Source: Mesorhabditis belari
Taxonomy: Eukaryota > Nematoda > Chromadorea > Rhabditida > Rhabditidae
Direction: 5' to 3'
NCBI GenBank assembly: GCA_958450365.1
Contig: CAUEEP010000733.1
Span: 992,001-1,056,000 of the forward strand
Length of the DNA: 64,000 nt
Shown here piece by piece: positions 1 through 11,400 of this stretch. The notes beneath the pieces are model-generated. The model saw only the letters and a list, made by a program, of their open reading frames with translations, had not been told where the DNA came from and made no database searches. The translations under genes were made by a program, and so were the position numbers. Position 1 is the stretch's first letter; each line of letters starts with the position of its first letter.

Positions 1-123
1 GGCTTTTTACTAGGATTTTAACAATAAACGTGTAGATGTCTATACATTTGTGGGTATTTTTGTTCTTGAAAGAATCTAAACCCACCATCAACAATTTTAG
101 CTACATTTACGAGCTTTTTTTAG

Positions 124-396
124 GATTGCGTTCAAAAGATGCGCGAACATCTCGAAATGGCATCACCAGGAAAAACAGAGCAAATCGAGAGAAAACTCGC
201 GAACGAAATCAATCTAATCAACTCGTATTCTGATTGGAGAAATGCGGCGACTGAAGAGGTTAATGAGTTCCAGAATTTTTTTGCTTTTGGTTTACTAATT
301 ATTGATTACTCGAAAAAAAGGATTAAGTAAGAGACAAAAATTTGTTTTCAGCCACCAAAAAACGCGCCGACTGACGACAAGCGAGAAATCAACTGA
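124..396 (+). CDS. C-terminal end of an unidentified protein (two last exons)
   Basis: Two exons join in phase. Exon 124-258 follows a T-rich stretch ending TAG. Its reading frame runs through a helical, charged segment with the motif KMREHLEMASPGKTEQ and ends ...WRNAATEE before a GT donor. Exon 352-396 follows TTTGTTTTCAG and adds a Pro/Lys/Asp-rich tail ending in TGA. An AATAAA signal lies about 80 bases after the stop, which supports a true gene end. The upstream exons lie outside the window or in the first 120 bases, where I found no safe join. The amphipathic, Lys/Glu-rich composition suggests a coiled or helical tail. I do not recognise the family. Confidence 0.5.
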
Positions 397-985
397 ACTG
401 ATCAATCAAAGATAAGATATCAAAACATGGCTTGAATATTTTGTTATTTCAAAGTCTCTCATTTGTGAACATTTCTCAATAAACAATTTCCTTCTTTGCG
501 CAGGACTCTTACCTACTTATTCTACTAGCAACTGCTCGCCGTGTGGCTCCTTGTGACGGGTCCTCGATCGGACGAGCTTGTCAAACTCGTTTGAAAAGTC
601 TTTTTTTCACGAAATGAATCGGGTGTTAACCAAGAAACTGGATCAGGCATAATCAAAAACTCGTCTTCTCTGCCCCAAATTGGAACCAACTCTCTTCCTC
701 AGTCGAATCCGATTGGCAGAAGTAGGTCCCTTTGGTTTTCATCTATCATTGGGTGAAACTCCAGTTCTAGCTCTGATCCCTAAACTTTCCATCTCTACTT
801 CTGAGTATAGTGAATCTTACCAAAACATCTCCGTGCAGATTCTTGACAACCTCTTTGGCTACAGGCGGTAACTTGTAGTCAAAATCCGAAGATCTAAACA
901 AATTACAAGCATTTCCAAAAGCCTGTACTTACTTACAAATGATTAGTCTGTACTTTTTAGTTAGATTCCTATTGATGTGCAATTT
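397..985. other. 3' UTR and intergenic DNA
   Basis: This contains an AATAAA polyadenylation signal at 478-483 for the gene ending at 396. The rest has only short unsupported reading frames. I see no gene in it. Confidence 0.5.
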
Positions 986-989
986 TAAG

Positions 990-1380
990 GGACTGGCGCG
1001 AAAGCTTTCTACGCTTTTTAAAGCGTAGATGCGCTACCGTACCCCGCACAAAAATTTCCCTTTTGCCATTCTTTTCATTTTTCTGCATTCCATGATGAAA
1101 TCGGAAACTTTATTCGGGTTTTATGCCGTGTCCCGCTAATTTTTCTTCCCCTTTCGTAAAATCTATTATGTTTTTGTAGCGCATTTTTTAAAATACTCTC
1201 TCACTCTCCCCACGTTCGTTCCCTCCTTTTTATATTGCTTGCCCATCGTTTGTTGTTTAGAATTCTAATACAGTTTTATTTCGTTTTCTTTTCGGCTCCT
1301 TCCACCCCATTGTTTTGAATCCGTTCCCACATGTCTTATAAACTCAACTTAACTACCTCCTTTTAACTAAAACGCAAATC
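990..1380 (+). repeat. Dispersed repeat, copy 1 (upstream of F-box gene)
   Basis: This begins with a small palindrome (CTACGCTTTTTAAAGCGTAG) and continues AGATGCGCTACCGTACCCCG, then a long T/C-rich stretch. The same block recurs at 4014-4440 and 7466-7940 with the order of motifs kept. Two of the three copies sit 0.3 kb upstream of F-box starts, so it may be promoter sequence carried along by tandem duplication, or an old transposon relic. Confidence 0.7.
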
Positions 1381-1703
1381 TAAATATTTGTATGCTTTAA
1401 AGGGTATCTTTGGTTTTTAATCTGGAAAGTTTAAGCTGTGAAGGTTTTTTGGGGAAATTTTAGCTTTATCTACGTTTGATCGCTTCTAATTAGTTTTTTA
1501 TACATTTCTCGTTGGTTTTATGGTTTATTGGAGTCATTTTTCATATCAAAAACAGTTTATTGGACTGCTTGATACGATCCTTACAATGAAAAATTATTAC
1601 TGGGCTAAATTAACCTCAAAAAGTGGTTTTGGTGACAAAAGTGACTTCAGTAAATCATACAAATGTCAATTCCAATAATGTCTTTTTATTTTCAGATACG
1701 AGA

Positions 1704-2672
1704 ATGTCGGTTGCAACGATCAGTGATTTGCCGTTGGAGCTGGTTGAGAAGATCGCACGCCATCTCGATGTGAAAGACGTGCTGAGATTGATGATGGTGA
1801 ACAAGGGGCTCTACTCGAGCTATGCAATGGATCAATCGATCGTTTTCGGAAAGCACGTCGCTGTGGTTGCCCTGGGACAAGACTCCGAACTAAAGAATTG
1901 GATGAAGAAGTTCGTCAATTCTCCGTCCTTTCAACTGAATGCAACTCTTCTTCCTTTCGCCAAACGAATCGATTCATGCGACGAGTTAGACGTCCATTTC
2001 GATGCCGACTGGACCGATGGAATGTTCTTAGGCCAGTTGAAATCCGTTAACCAACTCGTGTTCGATGTTGACACGAAGGAAGATTGTCTGAAGTTCCTCA
2101 CCAATTTTTGTGGATCGGTCAAAAAGAACGCAACACTAGGCATCAACATCGGCTCATTTGAAGAAGATCAAGCAATGAAAGAGCAACTCGGCAAATTCAT
2201 CGAAAATCAATTGAACGAATGCGAGAAAGTTATTCTGGCTCATTCGATGCAGAGTGGTCTGCCTGATTGCTTCCATGTCTACCATGAGGCCATGATGAAA
2301 ACGCAAATCAAAATGATTTCAATCGAGATTTGGCAATGGGAATTTGATCAAATCGTCGACTGGATTGTCAATCAAGGAATTCCAAGTAAGAATTCTGAAG
2401 CTGTGGTTCACATTGTAACGCAAAAGCGGTTCTCTGGGTTCAATTTTCTTTCACCGGTTCAAGGACTTCAACGAGTCGATGACGGCGAAAATCACTCAGC
2501 ACTCGTTTCTCGTGCAAACGAGCTTCTCAGGAGAAACGAAGTTCGACTGGTCTTTCCGTTCGACAAAAATAGTTCGTGTTTCCGCCGCCGAATCGACTCA
2601 ACGACGAGTTGCATCTACGTGTTTCACAAGTTTGGATTGCAATTCTTGGCCTTCTACATGCCGTCTCAATGA
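1704..2672 (+). CDS. F-box protein, intact
   Basis: A 322-residue single-exon protein, taken from the ATG at 1704 because it lies 10 bases after a TTTTCAG acceptor and lines up with the starts of its paralogues at 4686 and 44762. An F-box occupies about residues 5-45 (motif SDLPLELVEKIARHLD, then KDVLRLMMVNKGLY). In this family the F-box binds Skp1 in an SCF ubiquitin ligase, and the rest selects substrates. The C-terminal half has no domain I recognise. It ends with a family-typical block, SCFRRRIDSTTSCIYVFHKF. The frame is open upstream to 1623, but that part spans the acceptor and is probably UTR or intron. The acceptor just before ATG suggests SL trans-splicing or a 5' UTR intron. It belongs to an expanded local family. 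Confidence 0.8.
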   Translation: MSVATISDLPLELVEKIARHLDVKDVLRLMMVNKGLYSSYAMDQSIVFGKHVAVVALGQDSELKNWMKKFVNSPSFQLNATLLPFAKRIDSCDELDVHFDADWTDGMFLGQLKSVNQLVFDVDTKEDCLKFLTNFCGSVKKNATLGINIGSFEEDQAMKEQLGKFIENQLNECEKVILAHSMQSGLPDCFHVYHEAMMKTQIKMISIEIWQWEFDQIVDWIVNQGIPSKNSEAVVHIVTQKRFSGFNFLSPVQGLQRVDDGENHSALVSRANELLRRNEVRLVFPFDKNSSCFRRRIDSTTSCIYVFHKFGLQFLAFYMPSQ

Positions 2673-3134
2673 ATTAAGCTGTCAAATCTGCCCTATATTT
2701 AGATCTTTTTGAATTTGTATTTCCTATTTTGAGTTTTTCCATTATTGCAATATGTTGTGTGCGCCAATGATTATTTGACTCGCTTTTATTCGCCCCCTAA
2801 AGCATATATCTATTATATAAATACAGTCTCTTGTATTTGGAATTTGTTGCCAAAGCATATCTGTGAAAATACAAATACACTCCTGGCATCTAAAAAAAAT
2901 TAGTACCAGTAAATATGAAAAGAACGAAAATAATAAAAATTTTTGCAAGTGTTAAAAGACTTTTACACCACGATTTTCAGGGGTTTTCTGCCCATTATAT
3001 TTTTTTCACGATGAATAAGTGTTTTATAGCGACAACGTTTGTGCAAATAAATTGTACATATACTTGTGTAACTAAAACCATCAATACCGTAAAGAGAAAT
3101 GCAATGAACTTCATCAAAGAAAATCGATGAAATT
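2673..3134. other. Intergenic DNA
   Basis: AT-rich sequence between convergent genes. I see no gene or clear element. Confidence 0.4.
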
Positions 3135-4014
3135 TTAAAAAATGGAGTTCGGTCGTATTTCGGTTGGTTTCAGTACTGCTTTCAAACTTTCTATTTCGGT
3201 ATTCTTCTTGAGCTTCATTGGCTGATCGATTTGTCTTTTCAGCTCACCAAGCTTGGTATTCAGTGTTAAAATTTCTCCCAAAAATTCTTTGGCTTGCTGT
3301 TCAGATTTATTTATTGTTGTCTCTGAATCTTGCTTCATTTCAAGAGAAACCTCTTCCAAGTTCTTCTTGACCATCTATAAATTGTCCAGCCGTTCTTTTA
3401 AGATTTTTCATTTCTGGGATCATGTAAGTTAGAGTTTGATCAGGAGTTCAGGATCAGCCCCTCAGGAGTCCAGTTATCTAGATAGTCTTCATCAGGGACC
3501 CAAATAGTTGTCTCGTCCATTATGGCTCTATATCTACCCAGCTTTTTAAACATTTTGCCCGATTTGGGAACTTTTCCCGAAACACCGTGGCATTTCCGGC
3601 AAAACTGGACGTGTTGGTTTTCTGGAATCTTCGAAAACTTGCGACTATCTCTTTTTCCATTTGCACAGCGAAACCTTGTTTGAAATTAATTTATTATGGA
3701 TCTAAGAATTTGAACTAAACCACGCGACAGTTTCTGCCCATTTGATCGTATTCGCGAAATATCCCGTTTCTTTCATTTCAAGTACGGTATGATTGGCTTT
3801 CTTATTTTTCCACATCAGCTCACAAGACTCTTTTGAGATTTGGGGTTCACCAATTTTTGTAAATGTTTGATAACTTTCCATTTTCAGGAAACCATAAATA
3901 CATTGTCGAATTTGGATATTTAAACAAGAGGCAGCTTGCGTTGTTGCTAGCTCGTTTTCTGCCTTGTACAATGTTACGATTTCTTCATGAGGCTTTGAAG
4001 TAGCTGAGCATTCA
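3135..4014 (-). pseudogene. Unidentified gene fragment, 5' end cut by a repeat
   Basis: On the minus strand the frame is open from the edge of the repeat at 4014. It encodes a segment with the motif GYFANTIKWAETVAWF. A GT...AAG intron (3722 to about 3680) joins in phase to RCANGKRDSRKFS and a CxxC-type stretch (VQFCRKCHG), ending ...DEDYLDNWTPEGLILNS then stop. Downstream, 3135-3374 encodes a separate coiled-coil-like frame starting MVKKNLEEVSLEMKQDSE after a TTTATAG acceptor. Whether these belong to one gene is uncertain. The upstream end coincides with the dispersed repeat, so the fragment is probably 5' truncated. I do not recognise the family; the cysteines could be a small zinc site. Confidence 0.3.
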
Positions 4015-4440
4015 TTTGTTGTCCGAGAAGTGCAAGTTTTTGTTTTTAGGCTTCTTAAGACTATTTTATTTTGTCTAACAACCGCTGGCGCAAAAAAAGG
4101 CTTGAAAGCGTTGATTTCTTTCTAAAGCGTAGATGCGCTACTGTACCCCGCACGAAAATTTCCCTTTTGCCATTCTTTTCATTTTCTGCACTCCATGGTG
4201 GAAACTTTGTCCGGATTTTATGCCATCTCCCGCTAATTTTTCTTCCCCCTGCGTAAAGTCTATTATGTTTTTGTAGCGCTTTTTTAAAGTACTTTCTCCC
4301 CTCGTTCGTTCCCTTTTTTTATATTCTTTGCCCATAGTTTCTTGTTTCAAATTCTAATATGGTTTTTTTCGTTTTCTTTTCCGCTTCTTCCACTACATTA
4401 TTTTGAATCCATTTTCGCATGCCGTTTAAACTTAGCTTAA
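4014..4440 (+). repeat. Dispersed repeat, copy 2 (upstream of decayed F-box gene)
   Basis: Nearly the same as 7466-7940 from TTGTTGTCCGAGAAGTGCAA through the AGCGTAGATGCGCTAC block to the T-rich tail, and partly the same as 990-1380. It lies about 250 bases before the decayed F-box copy at 4686. Confidence 0.75.
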
Positions 4441-4685
4441 CCCATTTCGGCTAAATTGAACTTTACGGTCCAAAAGGTCAAAACAAAAAGTAGGATTTTT
4501 TTGGTTTAAAAATTTTTCCCCTCATTATTTTTGTTTTTTTTTGTGCATGACTAGGCATAGCAAAGCATAAAAACTGGTATTGAATGTATTTTGGTTCTGG
4601 ACTGTAAAGTTCAATTTAGCCGAAAAATCATTTACTTTGGATGTTTAATGTTCCAAATGATATCTTTCCATTTTCAGGTACGAGA

Positions 4686-5738
4686 ATGCCGGTTGAGACG
4701 CAAGCTCGAAAGCGAGAAGAAGAAGGAATGGTGAAGATTGGCGACTTCCCGTTGGAATTGATTGAGAAGATCGCACAACATCTCGATTCAAAAGATGTGC
4801 CAAAGTTGACGATGACTAACTAGAGACTCTGCTTGTTTTATTCAAAAGAACCAATCGATCGTTTTTGGAAAGCACGTGAGGGAAATCTATTCGGACAGTA
4901 CGTTCACGCGTTCTATAGCATCGAGTTCCACAGCTGGATCAAGAAATTCTCAAACTCATTTTGATTCTCTGGATTTTAACCATTTTGGCCATCTTCAATT
5001 GATCAAACACATTCATTCATTTGAGAAATTTGAGGTACGAACCTCAATCTACACTACAAAATCGAATCGAATCAAATTATCAATGCCGGCCATGAAACGA
5101 TTTTGAGACAGCTGAAGTCGGTGAATGAATTGGTGTTTCTTGGCAAAAACGAGGATTGGAATAAATTCTTCGCAAACGCATCGGTCAAAAAAAGGGCCGA
5201 ACTGTTTCTCTTGGACTGAAAATTCGAAGGAGAAGAATTGATGAAAGATCTACTTGGAGATTTCTTCGGGACTCAATTAAGTGAGTGTGAGATAGCTAGC
5301 CTTTTTTTTCGATTCCGACGATCTTCTCGACGAATTTTTTCGGATTTCATTCGGATCGGCCAATTTAATGTTGATTGGATGTTTTCAATTGAATGGATTG
5401 TCAAACATGGAATTCCGAGCCAAAATCCACATGCCGGCTTCTTCGATTATTGCTTCATTTCCGAGATTCCGGCTGAAATTGTTGCTTCTCTCATAAATTG
5501 CCCGTGGATGCAAAAACTTTATGGAGATGTTCGTTTGCCACTTTTTGAACAGGCCAAAAGATTGTGCGAGAAGGCTTTGACAACAACGCGAGTCTTGTTT
5601 TTCAACGGGTCAGTTCCAACGAGACAGACACAGAGCCAGAGTTTGTGTTTTCGTCGTCGAACCGATTCAATAAAAAACGTCATTTACATGCTTCGATCCA
5701 CCCTCGGCTTTTACGACTTTTACGTGTCATCTCAATGA
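4686..5738 (+). pseudogene. F-box gene, decayed
   Basis: The start is preserved: TTTTCAG, then GTACGAGA, then ATG, as in the copies at 1704 and 44762. The F-box is readable (motif DFPLELIEKIAQHLDSKDVP), but a stop follows MTN at about 4823 where intact relatives continue. Later parts survive in other frames. 5238-5738 encodes the C-terminal half, including EWIVKHGIPSQNP and the terminal block SLCFRRRTDSIKNVIYMLRS. At least two frame changes and one early stop separate the pieces, so this copy cannot make a full-length protein. It is most like the genes at 1704 and 44762. Confidence 0.75.
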
Positions 5739-6201
5739 AGTGATCACTTTTTAACTATTCTGTTATGTGTTTACTCATTATGTTTTCAAGGTACTTTACG
5801 GATGATGGTGCTGCCAATTAGTTCAGCTAAACTTGGGCATTCTCATTACATTCCAGATAATCCTTTGCAATTCCATTATCCATAAAGTACTCATTATTGT
5901 AGCACACATAGATTTGATCGTTTTTTGTTACTTTCAGCTGTTTCCTTGGTTATTCTTGCATTTTGTCAGAGATAACGTTTGGAATTATATTGAGAACGAT
6001 AAAAATGTTGCCGTGAATTCGCGGAATTGAAGACTTTGAGCTAGTTAAGAGCGGTAAAATGTGAAATTCTTGAAAACGTTTATCGGATTTTTCTCATTAG
6101 GAGTTGTTAATGATGAATTTTGTGAAAATGGCTAGTTCATTTTGAGTTGTTTTGTTACCGAAGTTTCACGAAAAGTCTGATCTTTTATATTTTAGGTACA
6201 A
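5739..6201. other. Intergenic DNA
   Basis: Sequence between two decayed F-box copies. Part of the 3' flank (the GGATAATGG/GATGATGG and CCGTAAAGTA / CATAAAGTA motifs) resembles the 3' flank of the F-box gene at 44762, so the duplicated unit extended past the stop codon. I see no gene. Confidence 0.4.
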
Positions 6202-7224
6202 ATGGCAGACTCGTCGCCAATTAAAAATGGAAATGAGGAACGAAATGGAGAGGAGAATCAAACGATTAAGGAATCAACTCAGCCTTTTTCGATGAAGAAG
6301 TTGAATCAAGATGAGAGTGGATCCAGTGAAAATGCGTTTCTTTCGTTTGCGATGCCGAATCTCAAGACGTTCCTAATGGAGAAATTGTGTTATGATCTGA
6401 AGTTGGAGGTTCTTGAACAAATGGACGCAAAGGATGTCGTTGAATTGTTTTGGATGATCACACCAAGAAATTTCCTGAGTCACCACGATTTTACTTGGAT
6501 TTCGATTGCCACCTTCCTTTGATCGAACGCATCACTTCACGTTACAGAGTGAAGCTTTGGCCTCATAATACGTCAATCATCGAAGTGAAGCATGAAGCAT
6601 TCCTGAAACAATTGAAGACGGTGAATCAACTGAATGTCGAATTCTTCGAAGAAAACGTTGTCGAGAAATTCTTTTCACATTTCCGTGTATTGGTCAAAGA
6701 GAAGACAACTCGGATTATTGAATACGATTCATTCGTAGAATGATCAATCCCTAAAGGACCAATTTGGAAATATGAAAGCACAATTGTTTTGAATGTGAAA
6801 AAAATCAAACTGAAGAATTTCTCGGAATATCTCTTCCATGCTTGATATAATGCCTTGGTAAAGACTCGAATTAAAGTTATAAAGATGGATGCGTACGAAA
6901 TCTTGGAGACCGTTTATTGGATTGTTGAAATCCAAGCAAAAATTCAGAGGCCGATTTTTACTTGGGCTGATTGGTCAAAGGGTGAAATGGGTTCCTTTCT
7001 CATGGGATACTCAGGAATGAAACAAGTCGATGGAGAAAATCGTAAGTCTTTGTTGGAACCGGCCAAAAATTTGTGGAAAGGTGCGGGAAGGTGCACCTTT
7101 TGACAAGGAGATTTGGTGTTTCCGACGAAGAATTGACTCGGCGTGAGATTGCGTCTACATACTTCAATTTGATGATGAGAACGATGAATCCGATTTTTTC
7201 GCCTTCAACATGCCACCTCAATGA
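6202..7224 (+). pseudogene. Divergent F-box-family gene, decayed
   Basis: The frame begins at an ATG six bases after TTTTAG, the same start layout as the other F-box copies. It has a longer Glu/Asn/Lys-rich N-terminal extension, then an F-box-like stretch (LKLEVLEQMDAKDVVELFWM, about residues 72-91). The frame then breaks near 6460. The continuation is readable from 6450 to 6743 (FLKQLKTVNQLNVEFFEENV) and again from about 6855 to 7103 (VYWIVEIQAKIQ...), separated by stops. The C-terminal CFRR-type block is recognisable near 7125-7215 in a further frame. There are at least three disruptions. It was probably a family member before it decayed. Confidence 0.65.
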
Positions 7225-7465
7225 AATTATGGCTTTTTAAAAGCTTTATTAACTTCACGATTTTTAGTAATGTTATTACCAATTTCAACGATGTGATTGA
7301 TTTAAATCTTTTTAGTAGTCTGATTTAGTCTGATGATTGCTGTTTTCAATGTCATTTTACTTGTTTTTGTGTGTCTTATGCTGAAATTAAAGAATGCCCA
7401 TCCATAAATCATTAAAAGCATGTTTTTGATGTGAATGAGTAAAGTTGTATGCTTTTAAAAGTATC

Positions 7466-7940
7466 TTTGTTGTCCGAGAAGTGCAAGCTTTTGTTTTTAG
7501 GCTTCTTGAGACTATTTTATTTTGTCTAACAACCGCTGACGCAAAAAAGGCTTGAAAACGTTGATTTCTTTCTAAAGCGTGGATGCGCTACTGTACCCCG
7601 CACAAAAATTTCCCTTTTGCCATTCTTTTCATTTTCTGCATTCCATGATGGAATCGGAAACTTTGTCCGAGTTTTATGCCGTGTCCCGCTAAGTTTTCTT
7701 CCCCCTTCGTAAAATCTATTATGTTTTTGTTGCGTTTTTAATTTATTTTTTTTAATTGCGTTTTTAAAGTACTTTCTCCCCTCGTTCGGTTCCTCCTTTT
7801 CACATTGTTTGCCCATAGTTTTTTGTTTCAAATTCTAATATGGTTTTTGCTCGTTTTCTTCTCGGCTCCTTCCACTACATTGTTTTGAATCCATTTCCGC
7901 ATGCCGTGGAAACTTAACTTAACCAATGCCTTTTAACTAA
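7466..7940 (+). repeat. Dispersed repeat, copy 3
   Basis: A close copy of 4014-4440 with a small T/A-rich insertion near 7735-7760. No F-box gene follows this copy; the next gene is dpp-3. Either the duplicated F-box unit was truncated here or the repeat moves independently. Confidence 0.75.
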
Positions 7941-8472
7941 AACGCAAATCTAAATAAGCTGCGATCTTCTTGTTACTTCGTTTTGGGTTTCGTGTAAAAT
8001 CATTTTAGAAAAGGGTTGGAAAAGTCTAAAGGTATTAGGTAAGGGAGTTAGTTACTAGCTGCATAACTTTATCAATTTCCTTCAGAAATCCTCCATCCTT
8101 TTTTTGACTTTTAGATCTTCCATCCCTTTCCAAAAAGTTCCATTCTATTTGTTGCCCTACCCTTTCCCTTCCTGGCTTACTGTGATCCCTTACGCTTCCT
8201 TATCTCTCTTTTTCTCTTCCAAATGTTTTCCTTTCCAAAAACATTTGTCACCATCGGTCAACTGATCATTTTTCTTTAAAAACATTGATTTTTATCCAGT
8301 TAGCCAGGTTTCCCATCTTTCAGAATGTTAAGTCAGATGTTAAAAACCCGGCACTTGTTTAAGGTCACTTCATCCATTTTCTCTAGCTTTAAGGTAAATC
8401 CGTGAATGCTTTTTAACACTTTAAACCTAAAAAACCTTGTTTTATCTAAAAATTTCCCAGAGAACGCTAACG
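7941..8472 (+). other. 5' flank of dpp-3
   Basis: T- and C-rich DNA with no supported reading frame. A TTTCCCAG acceptor ends 12 bases before the dpp-3 ATG, which fits a trans-splice site or a 5' UTR intron. Confidence 0.4.
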
Positions 8473-11400
8473 ATGTCGGCCGAGCTTCGATCGCTTCACG
8501 TTCTCCCAAATGAGACGCCCGTTTGCAGTCTCGATTGCAAGACTGCCTTTGAGAGTTCGTTTAAATCTTTGAAGTTTAATAGTTATTTAAAATCGTATTA
8601 GTACCTTAAATTTTAACACTTTGGCCTAACAATCAGATAAAGTTTTACCAAAATATTTCCAGCGTTGACGGAAAAGGAACGCCTTTACGCCCATCACCTC
8701 TCCAAAGCTTCTTATGATGGATCGCTTGCCGTCTTTTTGCAGGTTTAGTATAAAGACTGATTTAAAGATTAAGCGAGCTAAGCAAATTGCTTAACCAAAG
8801 CAAATCATTAGGTGTAAGCATAAAAATTTGTAATTTTTCAGGTTTCGCCCGAAGCCGCTGGACTTTTTGTCGTCTTCCATCGACTCTTCGCTACGGAGTC
8901 CGTTGAATCGTTGAAGAAAAAGGCTTTGGTAAGTGGTAGAATTTTTAAAATCTAGATTTATAGAAATAGAATAATCGAGTTATTCAATCTTGTGATTCAT
9001 AGATAAAATTCAGGGAAATGGCTGGACTGAAGAAGAATTCGCGGCTTTTCTCGTTTATGTCGCCGGTTTCTACAATAACAGCGGCAACTACAAAGGATTT
9101 GGAGATAGCAAAATTGTGCCTGGAGTTTCAACGGTTGGTTGGGAAAAAAAGCACTGGGAATTTGGAGGTAGCTTCCCCTCTTTTTTGTGTCTTACTACAC
9201 CGGAGTTTATGAAAATGTAGCACAGTTCGAAACTTTCACTAAAGCCCAACCTGGTTGTTTTGTTTTAAAGCTTTGTTTTAAGCACTTTATGCAGTGTTAA
9301 TTAGATTATACAAAATTTTGTTCCAGGAAAAGATCACCTCCTTGGTGACAGCATCAGATGCAGTCTCAAAATACCCCGAGCTCCTCTCCACCTATCATGC
9401 CATCGAGCAACTCATTTGCAGCCTTCAGCAAAGGGAGCTGCAATTGGGATTTTGCCAATCGGTTTGCTTAAAAGCTTGACTGTTTTAGCATACTTTTCAG
9501 GGTATCACCACATATCATTGTGAAAGTGTGACGAAGGAGGACGCTCAGTTCATAGATCGTTTCTGCAAGGAGCACAATATTGAGACGTGGAACACGAGGC
9601 TTTTCAAGGTATGAAAAAGGGAAACAGATTAAATACGTAGAAAATAACGGAAACTTACTGAAATCACAAAAAAGCCAAAGCGATAAATTTAGGATACCGA
9701 AAAGCGCAATGGCAAGACGGTGTTCCGGATTGTGAATGCTAGCTCGATCACTGGTGGGTTTTGAGAGAAATCTCGATATTTCATATTTCCCTAGACTTAA
9801 TTATCTAATTTTCTTGACTTTTAAATAACAATTAAATTTAAAAGTCATCTTTTAGAAGGCTGGCGTGAGGAGGAATTCGAGGAAGCGATCGTTGTCGTTG
9901 AAAGGGGAGACTACTCACCGTTGATGGCCAGAGCCGCTGAAAGCCTTCGAAAGGTGGAAAATTATTAAAAATTAACAATTTACCTTTAGAAAACCAGGAT
10001 TTAGCATTTTTCAGCAATAATCTATCTCATTTCAGGCAAAAGACTTCGCCGCAAACGACAACCAAGTGCAAATGTTGGACAAGTACGTTAACCACTTCAC
10101 CACCGGGGATTTAAATGATCACAAGGTAAACTAAAAGTTTTAAACCATCAAAACTAAATTTTCAGGATGGATCCCGTTTCTGGATCAAGGATCAAAATCC
10201 GGCGGTTGAGAGCTACATCGGATTCATTGAAAACTACAGAGATCCAGCCGGGACTCGGTCAGAGTTTGAGGGATTCGTTGCAGCGGTGAACAAGGAGACT
10301 TCAAAGAAGTTTAAGGTATACAGAAATTACACAAAATAAGAACTTGGCTTAGATTGCATTATAATACTATTATTGTCACACCCATCATTTTAACAATCAT
10401 TCTCTTTTAGGTACTTGTCGATCGCGCTGAGGAGCTTCTCGAACGAATGCCGTGGGGAAAAGCTTATGAAAAGGACAGGTAAAGCAACATTTAGATATGT
10501 AAACTTATGTGAATTTACAGGACAAACAAGATATGTAAATTTTTTTTCCAACTCTAAACCTTCTTTTAGATTCCTGAAACCCGATTTCACCGCCTTGGAT
10601 GTGATCAGCTTTGCGGGAAGTGGCATCCCAGCTGGAATCAACATCCCTAATTGTAAGTTGTTCAAAATAAATAAAATTTTGAATTCAGTATTCTAAGATG
10701 CAACTTGTATTTGTTTAGATGATGAGATCCGTCAAAACGAGGGCTTCAAGAACGTCTCGTTGAGCAATGTCATCTCGGCAACACCCAAACAAAAGATGAA
10801 CTTCTTGGATGAGAGAGACGAGGATCTCATGTTCAAATATCACAAGGACTCGTTCGAAGTTCAGGTTTGGAATTTTTTTTAGGTTTTCCTTAAATAATCG
10901 TTTTAGGTCGGTCTTCACGAGCTTCTCGGTCATGGAAGTGGAAAACTCTTCCAACGAAACGCTGACGGAACTTTCAACTTCGATCAAGATACGACGAATA
11001 TTTTGGATGGTGGAAAGGTTGGTGTTATTGACATAAAGCTACGAAAAACAGTTGTAATCCGTGTAAAAACTTTCCATTTTCAGATAACCACCTGGTACGA
11101 GCAAGGAGAGACTTGGGGCAGCAAGTTCGGTGCACTCTCTGGTCCCTATGAAGAATGCCGAGCTGAGGCGGTTGGATATGTGCTTTGCTGTGATGAGGAT
11201 ATTCTCAAGTTGGTTTGACACTAACATTACAGGGTGCGTCAAAAGTTCTGTCACCTCACTTACTGGGTTTATAGATTTTAAGGCAAATACCAATCAATTT
11301 TGGATTTTTTCTGTTTTATGAATATTTAATAAAAACCTATAAAAAGCGTGAAACAGAATGTTCCCAGAAGATGTCTATCTTTTACTAGTAACAAATTTAT

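Noticed and set aside
1623..1703. N-terminal extension of the first F-box protein
   Set aside because: The open frame begins with GTG and crosses a TTTTCAG acceptor. Paralogues all start at the ATG just after that acceptor.
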